Part shown: one piece after another, positions 12,175 through 24,485 of the stretch
Position numbering within the stretch: the stretch's first letter is position 1
How the letters are laid out: each line of letters opens with the position of its first letter
From: Marisa cornuarietis
Taxonomy: Eukaryota > Mollusca > Gastropoda > Architaenioglossa > Ampullariidae
Reading direction: 5' to 3'
NCBI GenBank assembly: GCA_004794655.1
Contig: SMMW01000521.1
Span: 4,469,501-4,533,500 of the forward strand
DNA length: 64,000 nt
Made by a program: the position numbers and the translations under genes
Notes under the pieces: model-generated
What the model saw: the letters and a program-made list of their open reading frames with translations, nothing else
Told to the model about the DNA's origin: nothing
Databases searched by the model: none

Positions 12175-12500
12175 CCCGCCTCGGTCGATTTTTCTGTCTT
12201 TCGTTTGTTCCTTCGTTCTCTCGTAAGTGTACTCCTTAGTTCATTCTTTCGTTCATTTGTTTCTTCGTTCGAGTGAGTCAGTAAGTGCTGCTTCCTTGAA
12301 AAGAACACTACCCAAGCATCTGTTCCTTGAATGGCATCCTCAAAACCATAGAGATTTACGCCCTCTTTATTTCTTTTTCCTCTCTCTGTCCTAACAAAAT
12401 ATCCTCTCAGAATGAGCAAGCAAACTACCGGATGAATTTAATGAATAAATATATATATACATAGATGGAATAAATAAGCAAATAAACTGCTTACCAGATG

Positions 12501-12595
<95 letters not shown>
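12501..12595. repeat. (TAA)n microsatellite with SINE-like end
   Basis: More than 30 TAA units, followed by tgtgacttatgtaacgc and caatgcgctttacaag. That motif often caps SINE or LINE 3' ends, here in reverse, so a truncated retroelement end is likely. Confidence 0.9.
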
Positions 12596-12596
<1 letters not shown>

Positions 12597-12795
12597 TGAC
12601 TTATGTAACGCTTTTCGTAGACGGAGACAAGCTCAATGCGCTTTACAAGATACAACGAGCAGTAGATAATAATGATGTATGACAGTGAAAAGTAACCTTT
12701 GTTACATTATGTTACTGCACATTTTAAGAGTTCATACAATTTCATTTGAGTCCTTGGCGATGACAGGAGGAAGCAGGAAGTCAGTCAACAGACCA

Positions 12796-13718
12796 GTGCC
12801 GTGTATTTCCCGTAGAATCAGGCTAATATGTCACACTGGGTCCTAAACATCACCGTATAATTCACGTAGGTCCAGGATAACACGTCCCGCTAAATATCGC
12901 CGTATAATTCACGTAGGTCCAGGCTAACATGTCACGCTAAATATCGCCGTATAATTCACGTAGGTCCAGGCTAACATGTCACGCTAAATATCGCCGTATA
13001 ATTCACGTAGGTCCAGGCTAACATGTCACGCTTGGTCCTAAACACCGTCGTGTCATTCACGCAGGCCACGGCTAACATTTTATGCTAACCATCGCGTATA
13101 ATTTACGTAGGCCCAAGCTATAATGTCCAACTAAACATCGTCGTATAATTCACGTAGGCCCAAGCTATAATGTCCGACTAAACATCGTCGTATAATTCAC
13201 GTAGGCCCAGATTATAATGTCACACTTAACATCGCCGTATAATTCACGTAGGCCATGGCCAATAAACATTGCCGTATAATTCACGTAGGCCCAGGCTATA
13301 ATGTCACACTAAACATCGCCGTATAATTCACGGAGACCACAGCTAACATGTCACGCTGGGTCCTAAACATCACCGTATAATTCACGTAGGCCCAGGCTAT
13401 AATGTCACACCACGGACTTGTATTACTGGACTGCTTGCAGACGATTTGTTTTCAGGGAAGTCATAGAACGAGGCTGGTTACGAAATAGCTTCCGGTTTAG
13501 TCACGTTTCAGTTTAACTACTAGAACGAGGCTTTGGACGATATAGCTTCCGGTTTATTCACATTCATTGTGAAGGCTCGCCGAGACTAAAAGCGGAGAAC
13601 TTCGCAAGAGGCTCAGCGTTGGTCTCGGCAGACAGACAGCAGTCCACCTATACACGTCCGAGGTCACACTAAACATCGCCGTATTATTCACGTAGGCCCA
13701 GGCTATAATGTCAAACTG
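12796..13718. repeat. 47-bp minisatellite with a 250-bp interruption
   Basis: The unit includes cgccgtataattcacgtagg and ccaggctaacatgtcacgct. About a dozen diverged copies lie from 12796 to 13409, with a last one at about 13664-13718. The interruption holds its own two-copy direct repeat (agaacgaggct, tagcttccggttta). Confidence 0.85.
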
Positions 13719-15951
13719 GTCCTCAACAGCAACTTCGCTCCAGGCTAAATAACTAAATCTGCTTGTTATTCTTTCAATTTCGTCTGCTTTCTGCTGATTT
13801 TGTTTAATGTTTCTTTGTCACATCAGCTAATAATGAAATGGTCCTCTATTTTCATGACTCTTTACCTAAACACGGGTTAGACTAGAGGGCTATTTTCACA
13901 CGATTGTTGTAGATATTCTTCCGCATACTTTCGGGTCAAGTTGTTGCCTCATCGGGAAGTTCTTCCACTTATTTTACGACAGGGAGAATATTCAGTCTCT
14001 TCCTTTTAAGTTACAATAATTGATCGTCTGCTTGCTTTCTCTGTTTATCTCGCAGACTATGATTTTCATATCATTGAGTAGCATCGTACCATTCAAGATG
14101 CTCTTTCTTTGTCTATTTCGAAATTTTTTCTTGTTTTTTTTTTATTTTTTTTTTCATTCACTTCACCAAGAAGTTAGCTAATGTTCTTTCTCTTTTTTCT
14201 GTGCAAAATTTTCACAAACATCATAAGCTGTGAGCATCGCAATTTTGTTTTGATTTTCGACTTCATTTTGTTGAGAATAGCTTTTTTTTATTTTACCGGG
14301 AGCCTAGCGTACTAAGCGAGGAAAGGGTTCAGGTATGGGAATATGAGAAGTGTTATGATACTGACAGAGAGTTGAACGGTATGAAGATGCTGTTATAGAA
14401 TTATCTCTATTCTCGGATGTCAGAAACAGATAATAACTCATGTTTGACAAGTTGTCCGACAGAGCAGTTAAGGTCTAGTGTCGGACTTTGGCCATTATCT
14501 ACCTTCATACAGCACAAATGAGTAGTGGGGATGAAGAAAAAAATATATATATATCTCCTCTCTGTTGGGGTTTCAGTTCGCACATGTGTTTGACTACCGA
14601 GATTGTGGAGTATAGTATAGCCGAGACGGCAGGAGATGCCATGTTGGTAGCTGATCCCACATTAGTATTCAATAATAAAATCGCCGTCATGATGCTCTTC
14701 ACAGTTAAAATGACTTTAAATATCAGGAATATCACTTGAAATAACAGAACAACCGTTAACAAGTTCGAGCAGCATCTTTATCGCATACTTCTGGTCAGAT
14801 TGCCAAAATAGCGCCTGATGATAAAAACACTTGCATAGAAATGAAACCACTCTACTCTTTTACGTGCGTGAGTGCGTGTTGTGTGCGTGCGCGCGTTGTA
14901 TGTGTGTGTGCACGCGCTTGCTACATAGATTCGTGAGTGTTTAAAAACCGAGGACAAAGCGAGAAACATAAACAGATGAAAGATGCATAGTTCCCAGCCA
15001 AATATAAATAAACACGAGAGGAAAGACCATGCAGAGAAAAGAAAGAAAAGGCAGACTGATAAAAAGTGGTAAGGAGTAGTCAATGGCGACAAAGAGGGAA
15101 AGATAGATAGTCGGGAGAAAGGCGTATAGGAAGTTAAATCTCGAGGACAAAAGGAAACAAATCAAGAAGACGACACATGGACAGAAAATTGCACTTGACA
15201 TCGAGTCGGTGAGTAAAGCATCCGGGCCTATGATCCGAGGAAACAGGAGTAGAAAAAATACAGGATTTAAAGAGAGAAGTTTACTCAATCAAGTCCCAGC
15301 CATCAGGCAGCCTTATTATCCCTCCTGTGCGCCAACATTTTCTCAAAAGCATGAGATGCTACAACGAATCGTTCATACAATTTAATTAATTTTAAAAAAA
15401 CAAGAAATACTGTCAAACCTTTTTTCAAAAATCCATTCAATCTTTCTGCTTCATTCTGATTACTTGGTCATCGCTGTTCGTCGCAAGAAGACTTGCACGG
15501 CAGTTATCGTCTCAAGTACATCAGAAGTGCGTCGTGTTGTGTGTGTTTAACGGGTCGCTTTCACTCCAATAAGCATCCTCGTTCAATACAATTTCATAGT
15601 CTTAAAGAGTGGACACGCCAAAGAGTTAACAAACTACAAGAAAAGGGTTTCTTCCTTGTCCTTAAAAACAATAACTTAATGAGCACATAGTTCATAATAA
15701 TAATAATGTGCGTTTCATGAGGAAGAGAGCTGGTTTTCACAGCAGTGTGCTGTATTTACCACAGGACCAGAGAACAACACGCACATACACGCACACATAG
15801 ACGCGTATATTCATTTCTTTATTCATTTGTTAGTTGCGCTCAACGAGAAAGTCAGACTAAAAGAAAGACATATATAAGAAGACAGAAAGACAAAAAGGAA
15901 GACATTTAGAAAGACAACCGATGTTACAGATTAATGTTTCCTCATACTCAC
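13719..15951. other. No gene supported
   Basis: AT-rich; short poly-T tracts near 14120-14160, alternating GT/GC near 14880-14915, and purine-rich DNA 14940-15260 giving hydrophobic antisense ORFs. No splice-framed exon found. Confidence 0.5.
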
Positions 15952-16062
15952 TTGAGTACACACCCACGTCTGCAGATGTGAAGAAACGGTTTCCCGGATG
16001 TGTCATTGGGAGTGCACGTATACCAATTACTGGTCTCCTGCTGATGGCCTAAGTTTTGTTCC
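15952..16062 (-). CDS. Unidentified internal exon candidate between the two membrane-protein genes
   Basis: 111 nt, phase 2 in and out, between a strong acceptor (cttcttgttttgtgttag) and a consensus donor (CAA|GTGAGT). The only open frame gives SNWYTCTPNDTSGKPF then HICRRGCVL. NWYTC resembles an Ig F strand, and the cluster of cysteines suggests an extracellular module. Its phase does not fit the phase-1 introns of the neighbouring genes, so it is either from another gene or a decayed exon. Confidence 0.35.
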
Positions 16063-16897
16063 CTAACACAAAACAAGAAGAAAAACATCTGTCCTTTTAT
16101 CATCCCCTTTCTGTGCCCGCATCTTCCTGACCTCCACCCTTTTTACCCACAAAATTCACCCTCTGCCTCTCAAGCTCTTCTCCCTTAGTTTGCCTTCTTC
16201 CGGGTAATGCTCAGGGTTAGAGCCGTTGATTAAAAGAATTAGAGCCATGCATCATGCGTTCACTGTAATGAAACTTCTTGAAGCCACTCTCAGTATCATA
16301 CAAACCAGAATATAGACAGATTGGCACCTACCTCCTCAGTGTTAGAATCAAGGTAGGGCAAGAACTAGAGGACCTGAAGTAAAATATGAAAATTCATTCA
16401 CAGAACACTCCAAATACTAAGACCACTGTACCTTAAGATCCGTGACTGAGATAGGTTCACCTTAGGAGTTCCAACATGGCCGATAGACGACTTCAAGCCA
16501 GGATCTAACCGTTTCAAACCAAAGCAAACGAGACCCCAACGCACGCAGCATTCAGTATTACCTCCCTCTTCCAGTTACTGGGCAATTTAGTATTATCTCC
16601 CTTGTTCTATTTTTGCCCTTAGTCTTCTTTTGTTTTCTTTGTATGTCTTCTTTTCGATGTCCTGCTGGTGCTGTTACTACTTCTCCAATTTTATTTTCTA
16701 CTTCAATAATTTTACTAGTCGTCTTTCATGCGCCTTTTTTTCATTTCATATTTATGATGACAATAGACTGCTAATTACACTATGTATCACCTCGTCCGCT
16801 TACAAACCAGTTGACATAGGTAGAAGCTATTATGTACCACAGATTGAAGACCTTTGCATTGTGATGCCCATTTTTTACTTAGTTAAACTTTGCTGCT

Positions 16898-16901
<4 letters not shown>

Positions 16902-16979
<78 letters not shown>
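16902..16979. repeat. (TG)n microsatellite
   Basis: About 39 uninterrupted TG units. Confidence 0.97.
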
Positions 16980-16982
<3 letters not shown>

Positions 16983-17645
16983 GGGAAGTAGTTTCTCTGT
17001 TCTTTTGTTCGAACATAACTGAATAGTTTTACTGTCACTCGGAGAGACGGGAGAGTACGGCACCACACACATACGCACTCTTTGAAATAATTTCCCCTTT
17101 TTCTCTGGCATGCTCCTATTATTATCTCCCTTGTCCTTTTTACCTCTGCAACTCCTGCTTCCACCCTTCCTTCTTTATTCTCTCATCTACCCCAACACTT
17201 CTTCGCCTCCATCTTCTCCGATTCTTTAGTCATTCTTTCAATCAATCAATCGTTCAGTGGCTCTTCAACTAACATTGAAGTCGTATTGCAGGCTGCTACT
17301 CACGTCACATCAAACAGTTGTTAATCCTTTTCCAGGTAAAAGGTGACAGCGAGGTGTAGTGCAGTAGTCTTCACGGAGGTGAATGTCAGTCGTTCCCTGC
17401 GTCTCGTTTACGGTTCTTGGCAGTAGATCAAACGTTTTAGCATTCGTTACCATAAGGAGACCCATTCTTCATGCTTATTCACCTGCTGGATGGGCTGGAG
17501 AGCGCAGAGATTGCCAGCCAAACAGACCTCAAACCAGCTACCACACAGCTGGGAGAACTAGTCACAAGACCCTTCTTTAATAGTTACACTTGAAAATTTG
17601 TAAGGTGAGAGGGTGGGGAATATTTGTTCCTAGTACGTGCTCATG

Positions 17646-17646
17646 C

Positions 17647-17717
<71 letters not shown>

Positions 17718-17719
17718 TC
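17646..17719. repeat. (TTTC)n microsatellite
   Basis: About 18 tetranucleotide units without interruption. Confidence 0.97.
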
Positions 17720-18119
17720 ACTAACAAATAAATGTAGAAGGAAATAGTTTACAACTGGCTCGCAGAGACGTCTTTCTTTTTAGCCTCCCTCAGCAACAGA
17801 GACCAAAAAAGATTGGGGAAAAGACATCACATTTTATTTTCGGGAATTATATTGATACTTATGTATAAACATGTACATCACACAATATATGTTTATATAT
17901 ATATATATATATACATGACTGCTAGAGAAATGCTATTTATTATTCGCGTTATCTCGTTATTCCTTTCCTATGCCGAAACCCTGAAATGCTTCACGAGTAG
18001 ATTTTTCCGTCTGTTGAAGTGTCTCTACCCGGTTACTTGCTGATTTGTTTTGATCTGTCAGTATGTGTATTATATACATTTTGTATCTGTCTAAAAGTGT
18101 GCTTTAAGTGTTTTATATT

Positions 18120-18213
18120 CCGAAGATATTTGTAAAGCACATTGAGTCTACTGTACAGTGGTGAAATGCGCTATATAAATCATCATCATCATCTTCATCA
18201 TCATCATCACTTT
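18120..18213 (+). repeat. Retroelement 3' end with (ATC)n tail
   Basis: tttgtaaagcacattgagtc and atgcgctatataaatcatca, followed by ATC repeats, match the typical end of mollusc LINE/SINE pairs. Compare tatgcgctataaaaaatc at 40331-40348. Confidence 0.5.
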
Positions 18214-18227
18214 ATAATTTTTTTTAA

Positions 18228-18497
18228 CCTACTGTCGTCGACTATCCTTATTAAGTCTCTAGGAGTGAGATGTTAGATATCACACTTTTCACGGAGCCAG
18301 CATTTTTTGTGAGGGCGGTGCCCAGCTCGTCTCCCTTCCTCTGCTTTACCTTTCCCAAACTCTCTGTGGATTCAATTCCCTCAACTCCCGACAGCTGAAT
18401 CATCTAGGGGCAGTTTGACGCCCCACACGGGTATTGAACAGGGGCACCTCTGATTTCTGACGTCAGTCGTCTAACCACTCGCCTGTTTCCCCGAAAT
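18228..18497 (-). repeat. tRNA-derived SINE, family 1, copy 2
   Basis: Reverse-oriented relative of the element at 1881-2143: aggcgagtggttagacgac (A box), gttcaatacccg (B box), gggcaccgccctca and catctcactcc in the same order. The copies are clearly diverged, so this is an old insertion. It lies about 0.5 kb downstream of the Ig receptor stop. Confidence 0.7.
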
Positions 18498-19019
18498 CTT
18501 ATAAAAGGGTGAGCTAAAGAGAACTTATAGGTTTGTGTTTGATTGTAGGGGCTTAAGAGTAAGTGTTTGTGTCGAACAGGTATTTTAACAATGTAGGCTT
18601 GTCCTAGGGAAACCCCATAATATCATGAGATCGAAGCTTTCTTTTTTGCGATTTTCAAATAGGTTAGGCCAGTTCATGTACGTTTTCACCAGCTTACCCT
18701 GTCTTCCATAGAAAAAGTATTTTAAATCGTAACACATTTCTAGGAAAGACTAAAGAGCTTCAATCACTCAGTTTCAGCTTAACTTCGTGTCTGAATCGGG
18801 TTTGCCTTTAACTTATCGATTTATATTTAGGAGATTTTTTAAAATTTATTACAAATAACTTTTTTTAATTTGGGGTTTTGCAGGTTTCGCTCAATAATCT
18901 GGAAAAAATATTTCTGGCACCAAACTCACGTAAACAGAATGTGTTTCAAAGTCATGGCATAGATGACACTCATGAAGTCCACTATGTCTTCCCCGTTACA
19001 AAAAAAATGGAAGAGAGTT

Positions 19020-19150
19020 CTAAGCACATGAAATGTACTCTCCGTCATCAGCGTCCAGTATTGGTCTGACCGGTCTGCCGCTTACTGAATTATTGGTGTA
19101 ATTGTTGTAGCTATCAGTCACTTCATACACGTCCTCCACACTGCATGGCC
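19020..19150 (-). CDS. Ig receptor exon 10: distal tail with tyrosine motifs, stop codon
   Basis: 131 nt from acceptor ttttactgttgcag to TAG at 19022-19020. It encodes VEDVYEVTDSYNNYTNN and ends DGEYISCA. SYNN and NYTN each fit pYxN. An AATAAA is present on this strand about 170 nt downstream of the stop. The preceding intron is 3.7 kb and holds a LINE fragment. Confidence 0.8.
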
Positions 19151-21346
19151 CTGCAACAGTAAAAGATCGTATTTCTTTTATTCTTTCTTCATCCTGCTGT
19201 TCCTCAGAATTGGAAAAACAGTCTGTTGAATTGAGCATGATTGTCATTAGAAAATAGGCCCCACTAGTACTTTAAATTGTTTTGACATCTAAATTGTATG
19301 CTGTGCTTGTATTTAAATCATATATAATTAATATACTTATTTTCCTAAAAACTCGATCAGCTATTGTGGTTATTCGGGTTAACTGCTGTGTTTGTATTGA
19401 ACACATTTAGAATTAAATTACTCATGTTTGTGAAAATTCGATCAGTTATTGGTGGTTATTGTAGTTAATGCACTATTAATTTCATCTTGTGTCACAAACT
19501 ATTCTTTCCTGTGTAGTCTGTAACTTAATTGAGCTTGCTAGGCATCGTCTAACGTTGTATCGTATTGTTTTGTATTTTTCATCTTGTCAAACTCGATCAA
19601 CTTTCCTATTGATCTAATTTGTAAGGTGCTGAGAAAAATGGACTAAACACTGGTTTCCTCGGACTAACAGCTGATAAGACAGACCGCAGATTTAGCACCA
19701 CGGAGGAATTAAGAATGCAAAAAGCTGTTGTGAGGACGCAAAATGGGTTATGAAAGTCAGAGTATGGTCTCTTTTACACTTTAATTGGATTAATTAACTT
19801 AACAGCATTTGGTGTACAAAACCTTTTACCTGAAAGGTATTTAATGTGAACACGCACATAGATTAACCAGACCCCATTCTAATGCATCGGTTTTCTTTTC
19901 CTTATCCCTCCGCAAAAAAGATGTCCATCTGCCATTTTATCCGCCAGTTTTTTTTTCTCTTAATCTCACATTCTCACAACTCTTTAATCAATTGTTTCAA
20001 ACGAACTGTTTCATAAAAAAAGTCATCCGATTTTAAGATGGTAGTGGCAAATAGGGTTTAATCGAAACATTTTCCAGGAGAGGATTGAGTCCTCCAGTTC
20101 ATCCAGTTGGTCATGTTAGAACAAATTCATTAAATCCATTAAAAGCAAGAAGTCCACACGTAAACAAGATGATATGGAACCCCGATAATATCCAGAAATT
20201 TCACGAAGCAGTTCAATCCTCTGAGGTACAAGATATATTAATACAAGCAAGCCACAAGATCGACGAAGATATAAATGAAGCTCTCTTGCTATTCAACAGA
20301 TGTTTATCGAAGTGTACTCAGTCTATAAAAAAACATATTAATATAGATAAGAACGAGCATAAGCAAAAATGGTTCGACACAGAATCCACCCAAGGGAAAA
20401 AAAAGAAGAAAACGTCTGCGAAAATTTCGTAGGTCAGGAGATAGGAAAGACTGGAAGATGTATGTTCTACAAGTAAGAAATATAAAAAAATTACTTGGAG
20501 AAAAATGATGTCATACAAGAAACAGTAATAGGCAAATATCCTCAACTCTTCAACAAACCAACAAAATTTTTTTGAAGACTATAAAGAATATGTCATGTAA
20601 AAAAAACGTTTGGCGAGAAGCACAATAGACGTTGAACAGTGGTATGGTCATTTTAGGACAGTACTTGACACTAACAGTGAGATAGAAAACCTACTTCAAC
20701 CACTACAAGAAGATACGGACTTAGATTACCTTTTAACCATAATAGAGGTTCATGTTAAGATGGTATCATTAGTGAAGTGCTTGAATATTTGGATGGTGCT
20801 TTTGAAATTTTTTCTAAAGTATTTAACACCCTATTTGATAAAGGCTCCTATCCAGAAGAGTGAACTCAATCTGCAATCCAGGCCAGTCATGAGAAGGGAG
20901 ATTACTTAGACTCGAATAACTACAGTGGAATATCTTTAAATGATATTAGTAGCAAATGTACAGTAGCATTCTCAATAGCAGGTTAAAATTGGGTGGAATT
21001 AAATGATATAGTGGGGAGAGTCAGGCTGGTTTTAGGAGTTATACTGGTTTAAAGTACCACGGCGACAGTTTTGATGAAAGCTGGTTCAAAGTGTTCCAGC
21101 AATCCCACAAGGTTTTTCCTTAGCAACGGGTATTTCTGAATGTTAAAAAAATACTAAATTTTGAATGATGATCAAATACAGCACAATTCCTCATTAAATA
21201 TTACGATAGCATTGTACTGACAATCGTACACATAGTAATGTGTTTTTCCAGGAGTATTTCAATTTATCTCCCTTTAGTCATAGACTCGCGCCTACATTGA
21301 ATAAAGTTTAAGTCGTCTCACCGACTGCTTGTCTAGCTCCCTACCC

Positions 21347-21420
<74 letters not shown>

Positions 21421-24400
21421 GATGTATACACGCAAACTGCAGGTGAGTCGAGCTCATGCTTGTTTTCAGATCATAAACAGGACTACTACAAACAAGTTTT
21501 ACCTCAGGACAGTGAGGCGGATGGGTGAATCTCAGTGAATGTAAATGCTAGCCTATAATATTATCTGTTTCTTAGAAACTGGCTATTGAACTAACTGTGC
21601 ATATAACACAAGCTAAACTTAGTACTCATTAAACCAGAATAATTGATCGAGTTTTCACAGACATGAATATGGTAATCATATTTGATTTAAATATAAGGAC
21701 AGCACAGTACACATAATTTTGAACTTCTGTGGTGCATGGATTCTGATGTGAAAACACTTTAAAGTGCTAGTGGGGCGTCTACTTTTCTAATGACTGCGAA
21801 AGCAAGAGACTGTTTTCTCAAATTGTTCTCAAATGCCCCTTTCTGTTCTCGAGCCACACGTCTACAAATATCAGAGTGAATAGAAAGAAGTCAAAAACAA
21901 TACCTCACGATATGCCTAACAAACACACATTCCCAGTTCTACCGTTGGCTGAGTTATTCACAATGTATTTTGAAAACGAAAGTGGAGGTTGTCCCCAGTG
22001 GGGAAATAATAGCTTGCAATGAGTTTAACCCATACATTTAAAAAAATTGCTTCCTACGGGTCCTTTAACTAAACTTCATATGTAGTTCTTTTTAAGGACA
22101 TCAAAACTAAAACGAAAACTGTCTTTTGAATTTATCGACAAGGAAAAACGAAAACAGGTTTTTACGCCAAGACGAAAAACTATGAAAATTCTCTAGTTTA
22201 AAAGGGTACAATACAGAAACAGGAAAATTATTTATGCGGATCCAACCTATACCCACATCGCTTCCGTTTGAGGTTTTGATACAGAAAAGCCTGATTTAAA
22301 AATGTATTCCTTAAAATGATTTCCCATTTTCTTTGTGATGTGTCAATATTTAAAAACCACTGAACAATATTTGTTTTTCAAATGACTGAGCTGATTTGAA
22401 TTTATTATCTTCTATCCTAAAGCATATGACTCATCTACATCTCCGTTTTCGAGGTAAACTCCAACGAACGATCGTCATGCACACAGAGGTTGAATCAGTG
22501 ACGTCCGGAATCTCCATGGATACACCTAATACCAAATCAGTATAATATATATTATAGCTCTAGCTTTTCCATTGGCTGTAGCCTTGTTGGTGTAAGCGTA
22601 CTCATTTGACGACCAGATTGAGGGGTTTTAATCTATTTCTGTGAATGGACATTGTATGTTGTACTATTTAGTTCTTTATTGGTTGTAACCTTGACAATTG
22701 AAGTGTATCCAGAACACGCCTAATGTAAGTGTTGTTTATCTGTTTCTCAGCAAGGTACTATCTTGTATTGAGATAAGCCATATGAAAGAAACTGAATGCA
22801 CTCTTTTTATTTCTCACCTTGTTTTGCACACTGGATGTTCAATCTCAAATTTGCGGCCAAACCCTCGTTAGCCTCAGCTCTCGTGTTTCTGTTTCTCGGA
22901 GAACTGCTGAAGATGTCCCTTTCTCCGTCTGTTTAAAGTGTAAATAGAGTCGGTTTAATGCCAAGATTACACAAAACGAGACGATATAAAGCTAAAAATT
23001 TGCCAAACGTTTGCTGACATTGCTAGACAAAAGCTATAAACATGTGAAATGCCAAAAAAATGGATAAAGTTTGTACTAACTACACAAACTGTAAGTATGG
23101 CGCTTACGTAACATAATGTGCTTGAAGTCGATGTCAATAGCTGAACGTAGTATAAAGTTTCCATTGATACACTGAAAAAACTTCCTGGACTAATAAACAT
23201 CTGAATATGGCTTACTCAACGACCGAAAGTTGGCGCAAATGCACACAGACTTACGTATTATGCAGCATTGTGCAAAGGGGTCCAGCACACGACGGACAAT
23301 GAGTACAGCCACTACCACGGCAACGACAGCTAAACACACGGCGATCGTAACACCGATGCCGACGCCAATTCCTTTCAAATAATTTTCTGCTTCCTCGCTA
23401 CTTTCAAGTTCTGCAGAGACAGTATACGATGACTGTTAAAGCACTAGTGGGACGCAAAATGTTTTTCCCTCTAACTGGGTAAAGCTCAGTGCACGAAACT
23501 GCTTCCCCGAATGTGGGTAATTACGTCAATTCCGTTCTCGAGATCGAAACGTAAAACATCATCCTATACAGAAAGAGGTCAACACAGACGTCATAGTTGT
23601 ACATGGATGTGTATATGTTGTGAAGACATCAGCCATTGGGAAAGAGGAGATGTGTTAATTAGGCGAGTCTGTGTACTAAGGTAATGTTGCAATTTTGACC
23701 TTCTGTGCACTGTAATGTTTCTGTGCGCGTGTAGTCAGCTTCCTTGAAATTAACTTTTAGCTATAAATTCATAAGTTCATGAAAAAATATTCTTGACCAT
23801 GCCAAGGTTCATTTGCACTTACCGGTGAATTATAATTATTTATACCAGTCAACTATGGTGACTCACTCCACTGTGGCCGCTAGTGTGCGACATCATTGCC
23901 ATTTAAACATCGCTGTCAAACGTCAACAGTCAAACTCTCAGATTAACTCTCTCACTCGGTAATATAAAGAAAACCCACCGATTAGAATATTCACTGAGTA
24001 CTCTACTTGGCCAAGCTTATTTGTTAGCGTAGCCTTGTAGAAAGCCGAGGCCTTCGATGGAAGACTGATGCTGCTTATGTGCATCGTACAGGAGGACAGA
24101 TATGGGCGAATGTTTGTATGACTGCAGGTGACGTTCAGGTCTGATCCAGTGTTGTCTGCGATGAACCTCAAGGTCTTGAGGTCAAGGACGGTTATATTGT
24201 GAAGCTGTGGTGGAGGGTAAGCGATGACATCAAATGTGTGCTGCACCTTCTGCCCTGAAAACTGGATTACCGGGGGATGGTTGGTGGTGCCAGGTATCCG
24301 CGGGGCACCTGTTTAAAGACATACAAAACGTCATGAAGCAACATCTTCAGTCGCACCGCTTGCTTTTCACAAGCATGTCGTGTCCACTTTCCATTCTCTG

Positions 24401-24454
24401 AAGGCATGATACACGCAGCCAAAGATGAAAATATAACTCTTCAAGCTGTACGTT

Positions 24455-24485
<31 letters not shown>

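Noticed and set aside
14505..14762. Hydrophobic minus-strand ORF resembling a membrane protein
   Set aside because: No splice-framed exon, weak composition signal, and the opposite strand is equally open.
16630..17164. ORFs of repeated Val-Cys or Thr-His on both strands
   Set aside because: Pure translation of the (TG)n tract; the same applies at 21329-21538 and 31866-32243.
22590..22645. tRNA-like segment (gcgtactcatttgacgacc)
   Set aside because: Too short and degenerate; no recognisable A box and no second copy in the window.
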